64,000 bases of DNA from Streptomyces sp. NBC_01142 (GCF_026341125.1 NZ_JAPEOR010000001.1:3534001-3598000); one strand, 5' to 3'. Positions 9,274 through 18,694 are shown, counted from the first letter of the stretch. Notes: generated from the sequence alone by a model not told the origin. A program made the numbers and translations.

Positions 9274-9941
9274 TCCGTGTTGTTCTCATCGACGACCAGC
9301 CCCTGATCCGTACCGGCCTTCGCGTCCTCATCGCCGACACCCCCGACCTGGAGGTGGTAGGGGAGGCCGGAAGCGGTGCCGAGGCGGTGGAGCTGGTCCA
9401 ACGGCTGCGGCCGGACGTCACCATCATGGACATCCGCATGCCAGGTATGGACGGCATCGAGGCCACCCGCCGGATCAACGCGGATCCGGAGTCGAGGACA
9501 CACGTCCTCGTCCTCACCACCTTCGATGACGACGACTACGTCTACGGCGCGCTTCGCGCCGGAGCGAGCGGCTTCCTCGTCAAGGACATGCCGCTGGAGA
9601 CCATCCTCGACGGGATCAGGATCGTCGCCGCCGGAGACGCTCTCATAGCTCCGAGCGTGACGCGCCGTCTCATCGAGGAGTTCGCGGCACGGCCCGAACC
9701 CGCCCCCGCCCGCCGGGTGGTAGTCGACGGCATCACCGAACGGGAACGGGAGGTCCTGACCCTCGTCGGCCGCGGCCTGTCCAACACCGAGATCGCCCAG
9801 GAGCTCTCCATCAGCGTGGCCACCGTCAAGGCGCACATCGCACGGCTCTTCACCAAACTCGACGCACGCGACCGGGTCCACCTCGTCATCCTCGCCTACG
9901 AGACCGGCCTGGTCGCGCCCCCCGGGTCGCCCCGGCGATGA
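9270..9941 (+). CDS. NarL/LuxR-family response regulator
   Basis: A 223-residue regulator translated from a GTG overlapping the kinase stop. The receiver domain (1-120) has acidic residues D8 and D9, phosphoacceptor D54 in TIMDIRMPGMDG, the conserved Thr in VLTTFDDDD and Lys in GFLVKDMP. A LuxR-type helix-turn-helix follows, starting at ITEREREVLTLVGRGLSNTE with recognition helix SVATVKAHI. It presumably forms a cognate pair with the kinase. Longer frame extensions upstream only reread the kinase gene. Confidence 0.92.
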   Translation: MIRVVLIDDQPLIRTGLRVLIADTPDLEVVGEAGSGAEAVELVQRLRPDVTIMDIRMPGMDGIEATRRINADPESRTHVLVLTTFDDDDYVYGALRAGASGFLVKDMPLETILDGIRIVAAGDALIAPSVTRRLIEEFAARPEPAPARRVVVDGITEREREVLTLVGRGLSNTEIAQELSISVATVKAHIARLFTKLDARDRVHLVILAYETGLVAPPGSPRR

Positions 9942-9949
9942 CGAGCTAC

Positions 9950-9982
9950 CGCGCCGCCGCCGGTTACGGCAGCGGCGGCGCG
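9950..9982. terminator. Bidirectional terminator hairpin
   Basis: Eleven-base perfect arms (CGCGCCGCCGC/GCGGCGGCGCG) with an 11-base loop sit between the convergent response-regulator and tyrosinase genes. Confidence 0.7.
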
Positions 9983-10002
9983 AGCCCCACGGCGGCGGGG
10001 GA

Positions 10003-10821
10003 TCAGCGGTAGGTGTAGTGCCGCGTGTGGTCGAGCATGTCCTCCGGTGTGACGTCGTTCCACGGCTTCATGGTGTCGCGCAGGCCGATGACATTGCGCT
10101 GAGCGGTGGTCGGCACGTATCCGGAGGACGGATGCCGGCTCTGCCAGTCGGCCCACAGTTTGTCGATGAAGCAGTGATGGAGCCAGAAGACCGGGTCGTT
10201 CGGCGAGGCTCCGGTGGTCATCTGGCCCCCGACCCAGACGTGGACCCGGTTGTGGAGGTTCGGGCCCCGCCAGCCCTCGACGTTGTTGCGGAAGCCGCTG
10301 GAGCTGCTGTTCCAGGGGGAGGCGTCATACGTGGGCATGGCCAAAACGCTGTCCACTTCGGCCCGGGTGGGCAGCTCCCGGACTCCGACGCCCAGTGACC
10401 GCCGTAGAAAGGTCCTTCCGTCGACCCGTATGTTCATGGGCCAGTTGCCGCCTCCGAAGGCGAACGGGCCGGAAGTGACCCGGCCGTCCCCGCTGCGGCC
10501 GTCGCCACCGAGGAAGTTGTCCGCCCACAGGGAGCTGCGGGGCGTACGGTCGACCGTCCAGTCCCAGTAGGGAAGGGTGACGGAGGGGTTGACGCTCTGC
10601 AGCGCCTGTTCGAACTGCAGCAGGAATCGGCGGTGCCAGGGGAGGAACGACGGCGAACGGTGTCCTGTCCGCTCACCGTTGTCGGTGTCACTCATGATGA
10701 AGGCGTTGTGGGTCGTGATGAACTCGTCATAGCGGCCCTGACGCTTGAGTTCGACGATGGCGTCGATGAAATCACGCTTCTCGGTGGCGGTCAGATCTGC
10801 TTGGTTCTTGCGGTCTGCCAT
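10003..10821 (-). CDS. melC2: Tyrosinase (monophenol monooxygenase)
   Basis: A 272-residue type-3 dicopper enzyme that oxidises tyrosine to DOPA and DOPAquinone for melanin. The copper ligands are all present at the canonical Streptomyces positions: CuA His38, His54 and His63 (THNAF, HRSPSFLPWHRR), and CuB His190, His194 and His216 (LHNRVH, FWLHH). Length matches the family (about 273). The ATG at 10821 has AAAGGA upstream. The enzyme has no signal peptide, as usual; export is via the caddie protein encoded 39 bases upstream. Confidence 0.96.
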   Translation of the reverse strand: MADRKNQADLTATEKRDFIDAIVELKRQGRYDEFITTHNAFIMSDTDNGERTGHRSPSFLPWHRRFLLQFEQALQSVNPSVTLPYWDWTVDRTPRSSLWADNFLGGDGRSGDGRVTSGPFAFGGGNWPMNIRVDGRTFLRRSLGVGVRELPTRAEVDSVLAMPTYDASPWNSSSSGFRNNVEGWRGPNLHNRVHVWVGGQMTTGASPNDPVFWLHHCFIDKLWADWQSRHPSSGYVPTTAQRNVIGLRDTMKPWNDVTPEDMLDHTRHYTYR

Positions 10822-10860
10822 GGCGACGATCCTTTTCGGTGGGAGGTCTCGAACGCGATG

Positions 10861-11346
10861 TCAGACGGTGACCGGTACGAGAGTTGCGCCATGGAGCTCG
10901 CGTACGGCGGCACGGGCGGCGTCACGCGGCGTGTGGTGTGTCTCGTAGTGGTTGATGACGCTGATCCAGGTGCCGTCCGAGTTCTGCATCACGTGCAGAT
11001 CGTCGTCGTCCACGCGGACGACGAACTCCACTGGGCTGTGGCCGTCGTCCGCGGCTCGGCTCGTGTGGCCGCCGTGAGCGCTGTGGCCGTCATGACCGTC
11101 GTGGTCCTCGGCCGCCGGCCAGCCTTCGATGTGGCGACCGAGGTACACCTCGTCGAAAGGCTCCGGCACCTGTGCCGCGCGCGTGGCGGCAAGGTGTGTC
11201 GTACCGGCCCCGGGCTTACGGGAACCCTGGGGCGTGCCGGACCTCGACGCGGTCGCTGCCGCGATGGCAGCCGGGCCGGCGAGCGCGGCTCCGGCAAAAG
11301 CCAGCGTGGTCCCTCGCACCATGTCGCGGCGGGTGAGACGTTGCAC
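10861..11346 (-). CDS. melC1: Tyrosinase copper chaperone (MelC1 caddie)
   Basis: First gene of the melanin operon. GAGGAG six bases before the GTG at 11346 sets the start (an ATG at 11370 lies in frame but too far up). The 161-residue product begins with a twin-arginine signal (LTRRDMVRGT, then a hydrophobic stretch ending near AIAAAT). It carries a His-rich loop (HDGHDGHSAHGGH, about residues 82-94). The C-terminal fold VEFVVRVDDDDLHVMQN... is the MelC1 domain that docks on apo-tyrosinase. The protein delivers copper to MelC2 and carries it through the Tat pathway. The His-rich insert is longer than I would expect for a minimal MelC1 and may buffer copper. Confidence 0.93.
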   Translation of the reverse strand: MQRLTRRDMVRGTTLAFAGAALAGPAAIAAATASRSGTPQGSRKPGAGTTHLAATRAAQVPEPFDEVYLGRHIEGWPAAEDHDGHDGHSAHGGHTSRAADDGHSPVEFVVRVDDDDLHVMQNSDGTWISVINHYETHHTPRDAARAAVRELHGATLVPVTV

Positions 11347-11999
11347 GGTCTGCTCCTCTCGTCGGTCCACCGCGGGGCTCGGAAGACCCGCGGCAGGATC
11401 GTTTCTCCGTGAGACGGGACGCGACCGTCCCGTGCGGCCACATGCTGGCAGCGGTGAACGGGTCGCGAGAGGGGCCCTGCGATCACGTGGTCATGAACGA
11501 GACAATGTCCCGTGGAAAGTGCACTGTTCAACGGCGAAGATCTTCTTCCGTCGCCCTCTGACAGCCCGGAGGGAGCCGGAAACTTGGCCCACCGTGACGC
11601 TTGCATCCGTAAATCTTTCAGCTGTCATGTCCGACGCCGACCGTGCGTGCGTCAGCAACTCGACGAGAATGCACGGGCAGTGCCTGCTCCGCGGGGTAGG
11701 CGCTGTAGTTTCGGCGTCACCCTGACCTGACATCGACGGGCGCCAGGCGTGGGCTCGGCTCTCGATGGCCGCTGGTCGGCTCGGCGGTAGAAATCGCTGC
11801 CGCCCTTCATCGCACATTCCAGGCAGCCTGCGTGAAGCGAGGATCCACAGACGGGCCGTCGCCGAACTTCGACAAGGAGCAGTACAAGCGCGGCTATGTC
11901 TTCCTCGGCACCGTCACCGCCGCAGCCACCATGATCTGGCTTCGATCGTGACAGCCCGCAGACCTGTCCGCCTGACCTTGATCACGTTAGCTTGGCGGC
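11347..11999. other. Intergenic region upstream of melC1
   Basis: This holds the melC promoter region (not resolved by eye) and a transposase relic at 11834-11951. Short frames on both strands lack family features. Confidence 0.5.
11834..11951 (+). pseudogene. IS5-family transposase 3' relic with internal deletion
   Basis: The frame ending at the TGA 11949-11951 reads PNFDKEQYKR followed at once by GYVFLGTVTAAATMIWLRS. In IS5-family transposases these two segments are separated by the ERCFNRLK block and several dozen residues. The relic therefore has lost the core, including the catalytic Glu region, by an internal deletion. Confidence 0.6.
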
Positions 12000-12527
12000 A
12001 TGTCTGAACTGCGTACCGATCGCCTCATGCTGCGCCGATGGCGCGAGTCGGACCTCGAACCGTGGGCGGCGATGAACGCCGATCCTGAAGTCCGGGAACA
12101 TCTGGGAGACCTGCTGACGCCTGAGCAGAGCGAGGCCTCGGTGGCGCTCATGCAGTCCGAGTTCGACGAGCGGGGCTACGGGTGGTGGGCGGTAGAGGCG
12201 CTGGAGAGCGGTGAGTTCATCGGCCGCGCCGGCTTGGACGAGGTGGACGAGACCATGCCGTTTACGGGGGTGGATGTCGGTTGGCGGCTGACCCGCTCGG
12301 CGTGGGGACACGGATACGCTACCGAAGCCGCCCTGGCTGGCTTGGCCTTCGGCTTCGGGTCCCTCGGACTGCCTGAAATTGTTGCGTCGACGACCGTCAA
12401 CAACACGCGTTCCCAGGCCGTAATGCGCCGGATCGGCATGACCCGTGACCCTGCCGACGACTTCGACGACCCGAGCGTGCCCGACGGGCCACTGCGCCGG
12501 TGCGTGCTGTTCCGGATCCGCCCGTGA
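12000..12527 (+). CDS. GNAT acetyltransferase (RimJ/RimL type)
   Basis: A 175-residue acetyl-CoA-dependent N-acyltransferase. The N-terminus 'L-R-T-D-R-L-x-L-R-R-W-R-E-S-D' is diagnostic of the RimJ/RimL GNAT_3 group. The acetyl-CoA pyrophosphate loop is TRSAWGHGYATEAALAG (about residues 99-115), and strand-beta5/helix NTRSQAVMRRIGM follows. Substrate is unknown: a protein N-terminus, an antibiotic or a small amine. No ribosome site precedes the ATG, so a leaderless message starting near 12000 is possible. Confidence 0.85.
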   Translation: MSELRTDRLMLRRWRESDLEPWAAMNADPEVREHLGDLLTPEQSEASVALMQSEFDERGYGWWAVEALESGEFIGRAGLDEVDETMPFTGVDVGWRLTRSAWGHGYATEAALAGLAFGFGSLGLPEIVASTTVNNTRSQAVMRRIGMTRDPADDFDDPSVPDGPLRRCVLFRIRP

Positions 12528-12955
12528 TCAGTTCACGCTCGGGCGTCATCCACTGCCACCTGTGCCCTGAACCCCCTCATGACCGGCCGGACAGGCCTTG
12601 GTTGGCCCATGAGCGTCCTCGTTGGCGAGTGTTTCCGCTCCAGTTGGCGCGCAGGGCAGCCCTTGGCCGGTGTGATCCGGATGTCTCCCTGGAGAAGACT
12701 CGTGGGCCTCGAGGTGCTCGGTATGGTCAGCCAGGGCAAGAAGCGCCTCGCCCCGACCCCGAGCCCCTTGCACGCCTCCAAGTTCGACGTTGCCCTCTGC
12801 CCGGCTGCGTGACGGGCGACCGGTTCAGCCCTTGAGCCCTACACCGCCGAGGGCATCGGCGCGCCACGTCCGTGCCGGGAGTAGGAGAGGACACCCGTGA
12901 GGACGATCCTGACGCCTTGGGCTGCCCCCTGAGGTCCTCGCAGGGTTGCCGCTGA
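12528..12955. other. Gene-poor stretch, no supported gene
   Basis: About 430 bases. Minus-strand frames between 12533 and 12781 show no recognisable family or good start. Nothing else was seen. Confidence 0.5.
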
Positions 12956-14065
12956 TCACGTGGTTCGCAGCATCAGGGCGTGGCGAGTGTGGTCGCCGTA
13001 GACGCCGGTCTCGTCGCCCCGGATGCCGTACCACTCTTGGAATCTGGCCACGGCCGCCCGGACCTCAACGTCGTAGCTGCCACCGATCGTGCCGTTGTCG
13101 TAGATGTCGGGGACCTGGCGCAGACGTACCTGCAACTCGTACACGCCATGGCCGCTGTCGCCCTGGCGCAGCACGCCCGTGCCTGGAACCTCGGGGAGCT
13201 TGGGAGCCGGGTTGTCGGGCAGCGGTCGGTCCGTTTGCCCGGAGGGCGGGGAGGGGACCGGCGGTGCGGGGTCGTCGTTGACCAGCAGCGAAGAGGCGAG
13301 GATCAATCCGCTCACGGCAACCCCTCCGAAGGCTCCGGTGAGACGAGTGTCCCGCCGCTCGGTGAAGGAACGCCATCCTCGATGTCTGTTCCTCGCGTGC
13401 GCGCTGACGGGTGACGGTGATGCCTTCGAGGGCGGGGCGATGAGTTGGTCCGCGGGCGGGGCCGGGCGTGGAGCCGGGCGTTGGGGGACAGCCGACCCGG
13501 TGGTGTCCGGGCGCGGGCCGGTCCAGCGGAGTGCGTCCTCCTGCGGCGGAGCCGGGGGCAGGAAGGTCACCGGCGGCGTGGCGTACGTCGGGCCTGCGCC
13601 GCTCGACATTGCCGGTTTTCCCACCGGCGGGGGCGGGACACTCTCCGGATGGGCGCCGCGCAACCACAGCGGCTCCACCACCACATCCCGCGGAGCATGG
13701 GCCTGGCGCCGGCCACCGTTCCGCCGAGGCTCCACGACAGGCGGTGAGATGGCGTGCGGAGGCTCCGGATCCAGGTACTCGGGCCCACGCCCTACCGGCT
13801 GTGTCCGTCGCAGTGGGGTCGGAGTCGGGGGCGAGGGCAGGGACGGGGCCGGATGAGTGGAGCCGGCGTCCCTCACCGGTTCGCTGCGTTGACGCCGGGA
13901 CGGCGGCGGGGTCTCGGACAAGCCCTCCTGCCAGTCGAAGGCGTAGAGGTCGGCGCGGGCGGCGTCCAAGGCGTCCAGCACGGCCTGAAACGAGTCCCGT
14001 ATCTCTTGGGCGGTATCAGGACCTGAACCGTGAGCTCGCCGAGGTTCGGTGTCGTTGAATGCCAC
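12956..14065 (-). CDS. Membrane-anchored peptidoglycan-binding protein
   Basis: A 369-residue protein. AGGAG seven bases upstream selects the GTG at 14065, five codons inside a longer TTG-initiated frame. Residues 1-45 are a short folded segment (AQEIRDSFQAVLDALDAARA helix). Residues 50-240 are Pro/Arg-rich and disordered. A single transmembrane helix lies near 250-270 (FGGVAVSGLILASSLLV). The extracytoplasmic tail has another Pro-rich linker and then a PG_binding_1 domain (LRQGDSGHGVYELQVRLRQV to VRAAVARFQEWYGI, about 305-365). Cytoplasm-in, C-terminus-out topology suggests a wall-tethering protein. The ligand is inferred from the domain only. Confidence 0.75.
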   Translation of the reverse strand: MAFNDTEPRRAHGSGPDTAQEIRDSFQAVLDALDAARADLYAFDWQEGLSETPPPSRRQRSEPVRDAGSTHPAPSLPSPPTPTPLRRTQPVGRGPEYLDPEPPHAISPPVVEPRRNGGRRQAHAPRDVVVEPLWLRGAHPESVPPPPVGKPAMSSGAGPTYATPPVTFLPPAPPQEDALRWTGPRPDTTGSAVPQRPAPRPAPPADQLIAPPSKASPSPVSAHARNRHRGWRSFTERRDTRLTGAFGGVAVSGLILASSLLVNDDPAPPVPSPPSGQTDRPLPDNPAPKLPEVPGTGVLRQGDSGHGVYELQVRLRQVPDIYDNGTIGGSYDVEVRAAVARFQEWYGIRGDETGVYGDHTRHALMLRTT

Positions 14066-14572
14066 TGGCAGTCTCCTCAACCAACGTCCGTGGAATGCCG
14101 TGTCTCGGACAGACCAGCAATGTCTTTCCAGAAGGGATACGTATCAAGATGTCGAGTGGTGATCGCAGGGGTTTTATGACGGGGAGCTGGGCTGCACGGG
14201 TCGGGCTTCGCTGTTTCGTTGTGAGGTGATACGCAGTCCGTGCGGGCTTGTCTCATCCCGCCCTCCGGGACGTAGCTCACATCTGATCGACTTCCTGGAG
14301 GAGTTGACCGCGTCTGCCGAACCCGCCTGGCGTGAACTCGGGCGCGGGCGCACGGTCGTGGGCTGCACCCGTCCGGCCTCGCCAGAGCGGCACTGCACCG
14401 GCCGCGGGACCATCCCCTCACGACCCCGGCACCGGCCCCCGGTCCCGACTCCCGGTCCCGACTCCCGGAAAACCCCGTGCCCCGGGCCGACTTCGCTCAC
14501 TACACTCGCCACACGCGCTGCCGACAGAGCATCGCGCGCCTCATGCCGAGTGAAGAGAAGGGGAGCCTGGCC
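14066..14572. other. Upstream region of the EF-G paralogue leader
   Basis: About 500 bases with no supported gene. It contains a 13-base direct tandem repeat (GGTCCCGACTCCC twice, 14441-14466). The promoter for the leader frame at 14573 and for the divergent peptidoglycan-binding gene must lie here. Confidence 0.5.
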
Positions 14573-14692
14573 ATGTGCATCAGCCGCACCGCCGCCTTCG
14601 TTCCCCCGCCCCGGTACGACGTGATCCCGGTGTCCAGCAGCGCGCGGTGCCGGCTGCGCGGCCGTCACCGTATGCCCGTGACGCACCTTTAG
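14573..14692 (+). CDS. Short leader-type reading frame upstream of EF-G paralogue
   Basis: A 39-codon frame (begins MCISRTAAFVPPPRYD, ends MPVTHL-stop) with an excellent AGGGGAG ribosome site seven bases before the ATG. The product is basic with a PPP run at residues 11-13 and many Arg. It is too short for a domain. Its position 195 bases before a translation-factor gene, with a strong hairpin between, fits a regulatory leader peptide whose translation status is read by the ribosome. The PPP run would be a natural stall site. Function is inference; the ribosome site and frame are seen. Confidence 0.5.
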   Translation: MCISRTAAFVPPPRYDVIPVSSSARCRLRGRHRMPVTHL

Positions 14693-14720
14693 GTTCCGTC
14701 CCTCCCGTTCCCGTACGTCG

Positions 14721-14747
14721 CCTGCCCGGACATTTCTGCCGGGCAGG
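14721..14747 (+). promoter_or_regulatory. Leader hairpin between short frame and EF-G paralogue
   Basis: A perfect 9-base stem (CCTGCCCGG/CCGGGCAGG) with a 9-base loop begins 29 bases after the short frame stops. A second small hairpin (GGACGG-CCTG-CCGTCC, about 14830-14845) is followed by a CCCTTTTCT stretch before the gene. Together they could be alternative attenuator structures. Confidence 0.45.
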
Positions 14748-14887
14748 GCGGCGACACCGCGGCTGCCTGGTGCTCCCTCCTCCGCGGAAGAGCCCCGGGG
14801 CAGTCCCGGCCGGACCGGCGGGGGCGGGACGGCCTGCCGTCCGGGAATCGCGCAGCCCTTTTCTCATCACTCGAAAGGCCTTGGGCC

Positions 14888-16960
14888 ATGCGCACCAACA
14901 GGCGTCCCGTCACTACCACTTCCCCCACCGCCGTCCGCAACCTGGGCATCCTCGCCCACGTCGACGCGGGCAAGACCACGATCACCGAACGCATCCTGTT
15001 CGCGACCGGTGCCATCCACAAGCGGGGCGAGGTCCACGACGGAACGACCGTCACCGACTTCGACGCCCAGGAACGCGACCGCGGCATCACCATCTCCGCC
15101 GCGGCTGTGAGTTGCACCTGGGGCGGACACCGCGTCAACCTGATCGACACCCCGGGGCACGTCGACTTCTCCGACGAGGTCGAGCGGTCCCTGCGGGTGC
15201 TGGACGGGGCGGTCGCGGTGTTCGACGCTGTCGCCGGAGTCGAGCCGCAGAGCGAGTCGGTGTGGCGCCAGGCCGACCGGCACGGTGTGCCGCGGATCGC
15301 GTTCGTCAACAAGCTGGACCGGGCGGGCGCCGACGTCGACACGGCGGTCGCCTCCATCCGGGACCGGCTGGGCGCCGTCCCCCTGGTGGTCCAGCTGCCC
15401 ATCGGAAAGGAAGACGGTTTCACCGGCGTCGTCGACCTGCTGGGGATGCGCTCGTTGCTCTGGCACGCCGGCTCCGACACGTACGAGACGGGACCGGTCC
15501 CCGAGCCGCTGCGGGAGGAGGCGAACCGGCGCCGCCGGCTCCTGGACGAAGCAGTGGCCGAGCTCCATCCCGACGCACTGGAGGAGTTCTACGCGGCTTC
15601 GGCACTGACCGAACGGACGCTGGCCGGCGCCCTGCGCGAGCTGACCCTCCGTGGGGACGGCGTGGTGGTGCTGTGCGGCTCGGCGTATCGCAACCGCGGG
15701 ATCGAGCCGCTGCTGGACGCGGTCCTGGCGTACCTGCCGTCGCCCACCGACATGCCGCCGGTGCGCGGGACGGTGGACGGCGTGGAGCAGGAACGCGCCC
15801 CCGACCCGGCGGAGCCGTTCGCGGCCCTCGCCTTCAAGGTGACGGCGACGGCGACCGGGCGGCTCACCTACCTCCGGGTCTACGCGGGCACCCTCCGCAA
15901 GGGCATGTCCGTACTGGACGCCGGTACGGGCCGTACGGAGCGAGTCGGCCGGATCCTGCGGGTGCAGGCCGACCAGCACGAGGAACGGGAGGAGGCGGTC
16001 GCCGGTGACATCGTCGCCGTGATCGGGCTGAAGGCCGCCCGGGCCGGCACGACCCTGTGCGCGCCGGGGGCGCCTCTGGTCCTCGAACCGCCCTCGGTGG
16101 CCGAACCGGCGGTGTCGGTGGCGGTCGAGGCCCGCCGCAGCATCGACACCGGCCGCCTCTCGGCGGCGCTGGCGCGGCTCGCCGAGGAGGACCCTTCGCT
16201 GGCGGTGCGGTCCGACGCGGAAACCGGTCAGACCGTGCTGTCGGGGATGGGCGAACTCCATCTGGAGGTGGCGGTGGAGAAGATCCGCCGCGGGCACGGG
16301 GTGGAGGTCGTCGTGGGCCGGCCGCAGGTCTCCTACCGGGAGACCGTCGTACGCGGGGTGACCGGCCTGGTCTACCGCCATGTCAAGCAGGATGGCGGCG
16401 CGGGGCAGTTCGCGCATGTCGTCCTCGACGTCGAGCCGCTGGAGGAGGCCGGCTTCGAGTTCCGGTCGACGGTCGTCGGCGGCCGCGTGCCTCAGGAGTA
16501 CGCGCGCGCCGTGGAGGCCGGCTGCCGGGACGCCCTCGCCGAGGGCCCGCTCGGCGGCTTTCCGGTGACAGGGCTGCGGGTCACGCTCACCGACGGGGCG
16601 ACCCACTCCAAGGACTCCTCCGAGCTGGCCTTCCGGGCGGCGGGCCGGTTCGCGCTGCGCGAGGCGCTGCGCGCGAGCACGGTGGAGCTTCTGGAGCCGG
16701 TCGTGGAGGTAACAGTGACCGTCCCGGAAAACGGCGTCGGGGGAGTTCTGGGTGATCTTGCCGCCCGCCGCGGCCGGGTCTCGGGGTCCACGGCCGAGGC
16801 CGGGACCGCGGTGATCACGGCGGCCGTGCCGCTGGCCGAGCTCTTCGGCTACGCGTCGCGGTTGCGGGGCCGGACCCAGGGCCGGGGTACCTTCACCACC
16901 CGGCCGGCGCCCCTCGCACCGGTACCGCCGTCGGTCGCCGGCGTGCTGCTGGCTCGATAG
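14888..16960 (+). CDS. Elongation factor G paralogue (FusA2-like GTPase)
   Basis: A 690-residue translational GTPase of the EF-G family. It has P-loop AHVDAGKTT (24-32), switch [14 protein letters not shown] for guanine recognition, and domains II to V including the EF-G domain IV/V end ([20 protein letters not shown]). AAAGG precedes the ATG. Streptomycetes commonly carry such a second, divergent EF-G besides the str-operon copy. It might be a standby translocase, a ribosome-recycling form or a ribosome-protection factor. No ribosomal genes are nearby, so it is not the primary fusA. The leader frame and hairpin upstream suggest its expression responds to translation. Confidence 0.88.
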   Translation: MRTNRRPVTTTSPTAVRNLGILAHVDAGKTTITERILFATGAIHKRGEVHDGTTVTDFDAQERDRGITISAAAVSCTWGGHRVNLIDTPGHVDFSDEVERSLRVLDGAVAVFDAVAGVEPQSESVWRQADRHGVPRIAFVNKLDRAGADVDTAVASIRDRLGAVPLVVQLPIGKEDGFTGVVDLLGMRSLLWHAGSDTYETGPVPEPLREEANRRRRLLDEAVAELHPDALEEFYAASALTERTLAGALRELTLRGDGVVVLCGSAYRNRGIEPLLDAVLAYLPSPTDMPPVRGTVDGVEQERAPDPAEPFAALAFKVTATATGRLTYLRVYAGTLRKGMSVLDAGTGRTERVGRILRVQADQHEEREEAVAGDIVAVIGLKAARAGTTLCAPGAPLVLEPPSVAEPAVSVAVEARRSIDTGRLSAALARLAEEDPSLAVRSDAETGQTVLSGMGELHLEVAVEKIRRGHGVEVVVGRPQVSYRETVVRGVTGLVYRHVKQDGGAGQFAHVVLDVEPLEEAGFEFRSTVVGGRVPQEYARAVEAGCRDALAEGPLGGFPVTGLRVTLTDGATHSKDSSELAFRAAGRFALREALRASTVELLEPVVEVTVTVPENGVGGVLGDLAARRGRVSGSTAEAGTAVITAAVPLAELFGYASRLRGRTQGRGTFTTRPAPLAPVPPSVAGVLLAR

Positions 16961-16994
16961 CCAGGAGGCCCGCGGCCCCCGTCCCGTGTTCCTG

Positions 16995-17028
16995 CCTGCC
17001 CCGCCCCGGCCCACCGGGGCGGGGTAGG
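16995..17028. terminator. Strong bidirectional terminator
   Basis: A 15-base stem (CCTGCCCCGCCCCGG with CCGGGGCGGGGTAGG, one G-U) and a CCCA loop lie between the convergent EF-G paralogue and helicase genes. Confidence 0.8.
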
Positions 17029-17209
17029 TGCGTGCCGGCACTGGCGCTGGTCACGGACTACGGGAATCGCGGGGTGTGGGCGGCTCTGACGGCTGGACTG
17101 CCGGGGCCGTCTGTGCCCGGTCCGTTGACGGCCGCGCTGCGGCAGGGCCAGGCTCCGACCGGGGACAGCCCTGCCGGCGCTCATCCGCCCTGGCGGCCCT
17201 GTGCGGCCG

Positions 17210-18625
17210 TCAGTGGGCCTTGCGCACCCGGGCTGCCTTCCGGGCCTCCGCCGTCTTGCGGGCTTCGGCGGCCTTGCGGGATTCCTTGGGGGGACGGCCT
17301 GTGCGGTTGCCCAGGCCCCGGAAGGGCGCGTTGGTGTTCTTCGCCTTGTCCCCTGCCGGGGGGCGCTTGGCCCCGGTGATGCTGGTCAGCTTCTCCTCGC
17401 CGGACCGCACCTGCGTGACCGCCGGCCGGATCCCGGCGTCCGACATCATCCGGTTCACGTCGCGCCGCTGGCCGGGGGTGACCAGGGTGACCACGCTGCC
17501 GGACTCGCCCGCGCGCGCCGTGCGCCCGCCGCGGTGGAGATAGTCCTTGGCGTCGGCGGGCGGGTCGACGTTGACGACGAGGTCGAGGCTGTCGATGTGA
17601 ATGCCGCGGGCGGCGACGTTGGTGGCCACCAGCACCGTGATCTCGCCGTCCTTGAACTGTGCGAGCGTGTGTGTGCGCTGCGGCTGCGACTTCCCGCTGT
17701 GCAGGGCGGCAGCCCGTATGCCGCTGCCCCGCAGGTGGCGGGTGAACTGGTCCACGCCGAGCTTGGTGTCCAGGAACATCAGCACCCGCCCGTCCCGGGC
17801 CGCGATCTCGGTGGCGGTGGCGTACTTGTCGGCCGGATGCACATGCAGCACGTGGTGCTCCATCGTGGTGACCGAACCTTCCGCCCGGTCGACCGAGGTG
17901 AACACGGGGTCGTGCAGGTAGTGCCGGACCAGATGGTCGACATTGCGATCGAGCGTGGCCGAGAACAGCATCCGCTGCCCGGGGCGCATGTGGTCCAAGA
18001 TCTCCGAGACCTGCGGCAGGAACCCCATGTCGCACATCTGGTCCGCCTCGTCCAGCACCGTGATCCGTACATGGTCCAGGTGGCAGTCCCGGCGTGCGAC
18101 CAGGTCGGCCAGCCGTCCCGGGGTCGCGACGACGACATCGGCTCCGGCCCGGATCGACGTCGCCTGCCGCCCGATCGACAGCCCGCCGACCACTGTCGCC
18201 AGCCGGAGCCCGAGCGCCTGCGCGTAGGGTGCCAGCGCGTCGCTCACCTGCTGCGCGAGTTCCCTGGTCGGCACAAGGACCAACGCGAGGGGCCGCTTGG
18301 ATTCGGCGCGCCGGCCTGCCGTACGGACGAGCAGCGCCAGCCCGAAGGCAAGCGTCTTGCCCGAGCCGGTGCGTGCGCGGCCGAGGACGTCACGGCCGGC
18401 CAGGGCGTTCGGCAGGGTGGCCGCCTGGATCGGGAACGGTTCCCGCACCGCGAGACCGGTCATCGTCCTCACCAGCTCCGGCGGCAGATCCAGCTCGGCG
18501 AAGGACTCGGCCGGCGGCAGGCCCGGGACCACCGTCTCGGGCACCGAGAGTTCGCCCCGCGGCGCCGTGGCACGGTCGGTCTTGCCGGCACCGGAGCGCC
18601 CGGAGGCTGACGGCTTCGCGTTCAT
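17210..18625 (-). CDS. DEAD-box RNA helicase
   Basis: A 471-residue ATP-dependent RNA helicase. The ATG at 18625 has GGAAGG upstream. Motifs in order: Q-motif FPIQAATLPNAL, Walker A ARTGSGKT, PTRELAQQ, GG, TPGRLADL, then DEAD as VLDEADQM, and SAT as LFSATLDRN. The second RecA domain has FLDTKLGVDQ, ATNVAARGIHID and HRGGRTARAG. A Lys/Arg/Ala-rich tail (RKAAEARKTAEARKAARVRK) likely binds RNA. Such helicases unwind rRNA and mRNA structure, often under cold or stress. A 14-base-pair hairpin in its own 5' leader would be a natural autoregulatory target. Confidence 0.93.
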   Translation of the reverse strand: MNAKPSASGRSGAGKTDRATAPRGELSVPETVVPGLPPAESFAELDLPPELVRTMTGLAVREPFPIQAATLPNALAGRDVLGRARTGSGKTLAFGLALLVRTAGRRAESKRPLALVLVPTRELAQQVSDALAPYAQALGLRLATVVGGLSIGRQATSIRAGADVVVATPGRLADLVARRDCHLDHVRITVLDEADQMCDMGFLPQVSEILDHMRPGQRMLFSATLDRNVDHLVRHYLHDPVFTSVDRAEGSVTTMEHHVLHVHPADKYATATEIAARDGRVLMFLDTKLGVDQFTRHLRGSGIRAAALHSGKSQPQRTHTLAQFKDGEITVLVATNVAARGIHIDSLDLVVNVDPPADAKDYLHRGGRTARAGESGSVVTLVTPGQRRDVNRMMSDAGIRPAVTQVRSGEEKLTSITGAKRPPAGDKAKNTNAPFRGLGNRTGRPPKESRKAAEARKTAEARKAARVRKAH

Positions 18626-18659
18626 GGGGAACCTTCCTTGGTCTGGCGCCCGGAACGGG

Positions 18660-18694
18660 CCGGGGCCCGTACCTCTTCCCGGTACGGGCCCCGG
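18660..18694 (-). promoter_or_regulatory. 5' leader hairpin of the DEAD-box helicase gene
   Basis: Perfect 14-base arms (CCGGGGCCCGTACC/GGTACGGGCCCCGG) around a 7-base loop end 34 bases upstream of the helicase ATG, within the expected transcript leader. Confidence 0.6.

Noticed and set aside
12533..12781. 82-codon minus-strand frame as a gene
   Set aside because: No ribosome site, no recognisable fold, and equal-quality frames on the opposite strand.
14888..16960. Primary str-operon elongation factor G
   Set aside because: No rpsL, rpsG or tuf neighbours, and convergent/divergent unrelated genes on both sides.
14867..17041. 724-codon open frame on the minus strand
   Set aside because: It is the shadow of the EF-G paralogue. 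Composition is Arg/Gly/Pro/His-rich with no motifs, while the plus frame has all GTPase motifs.
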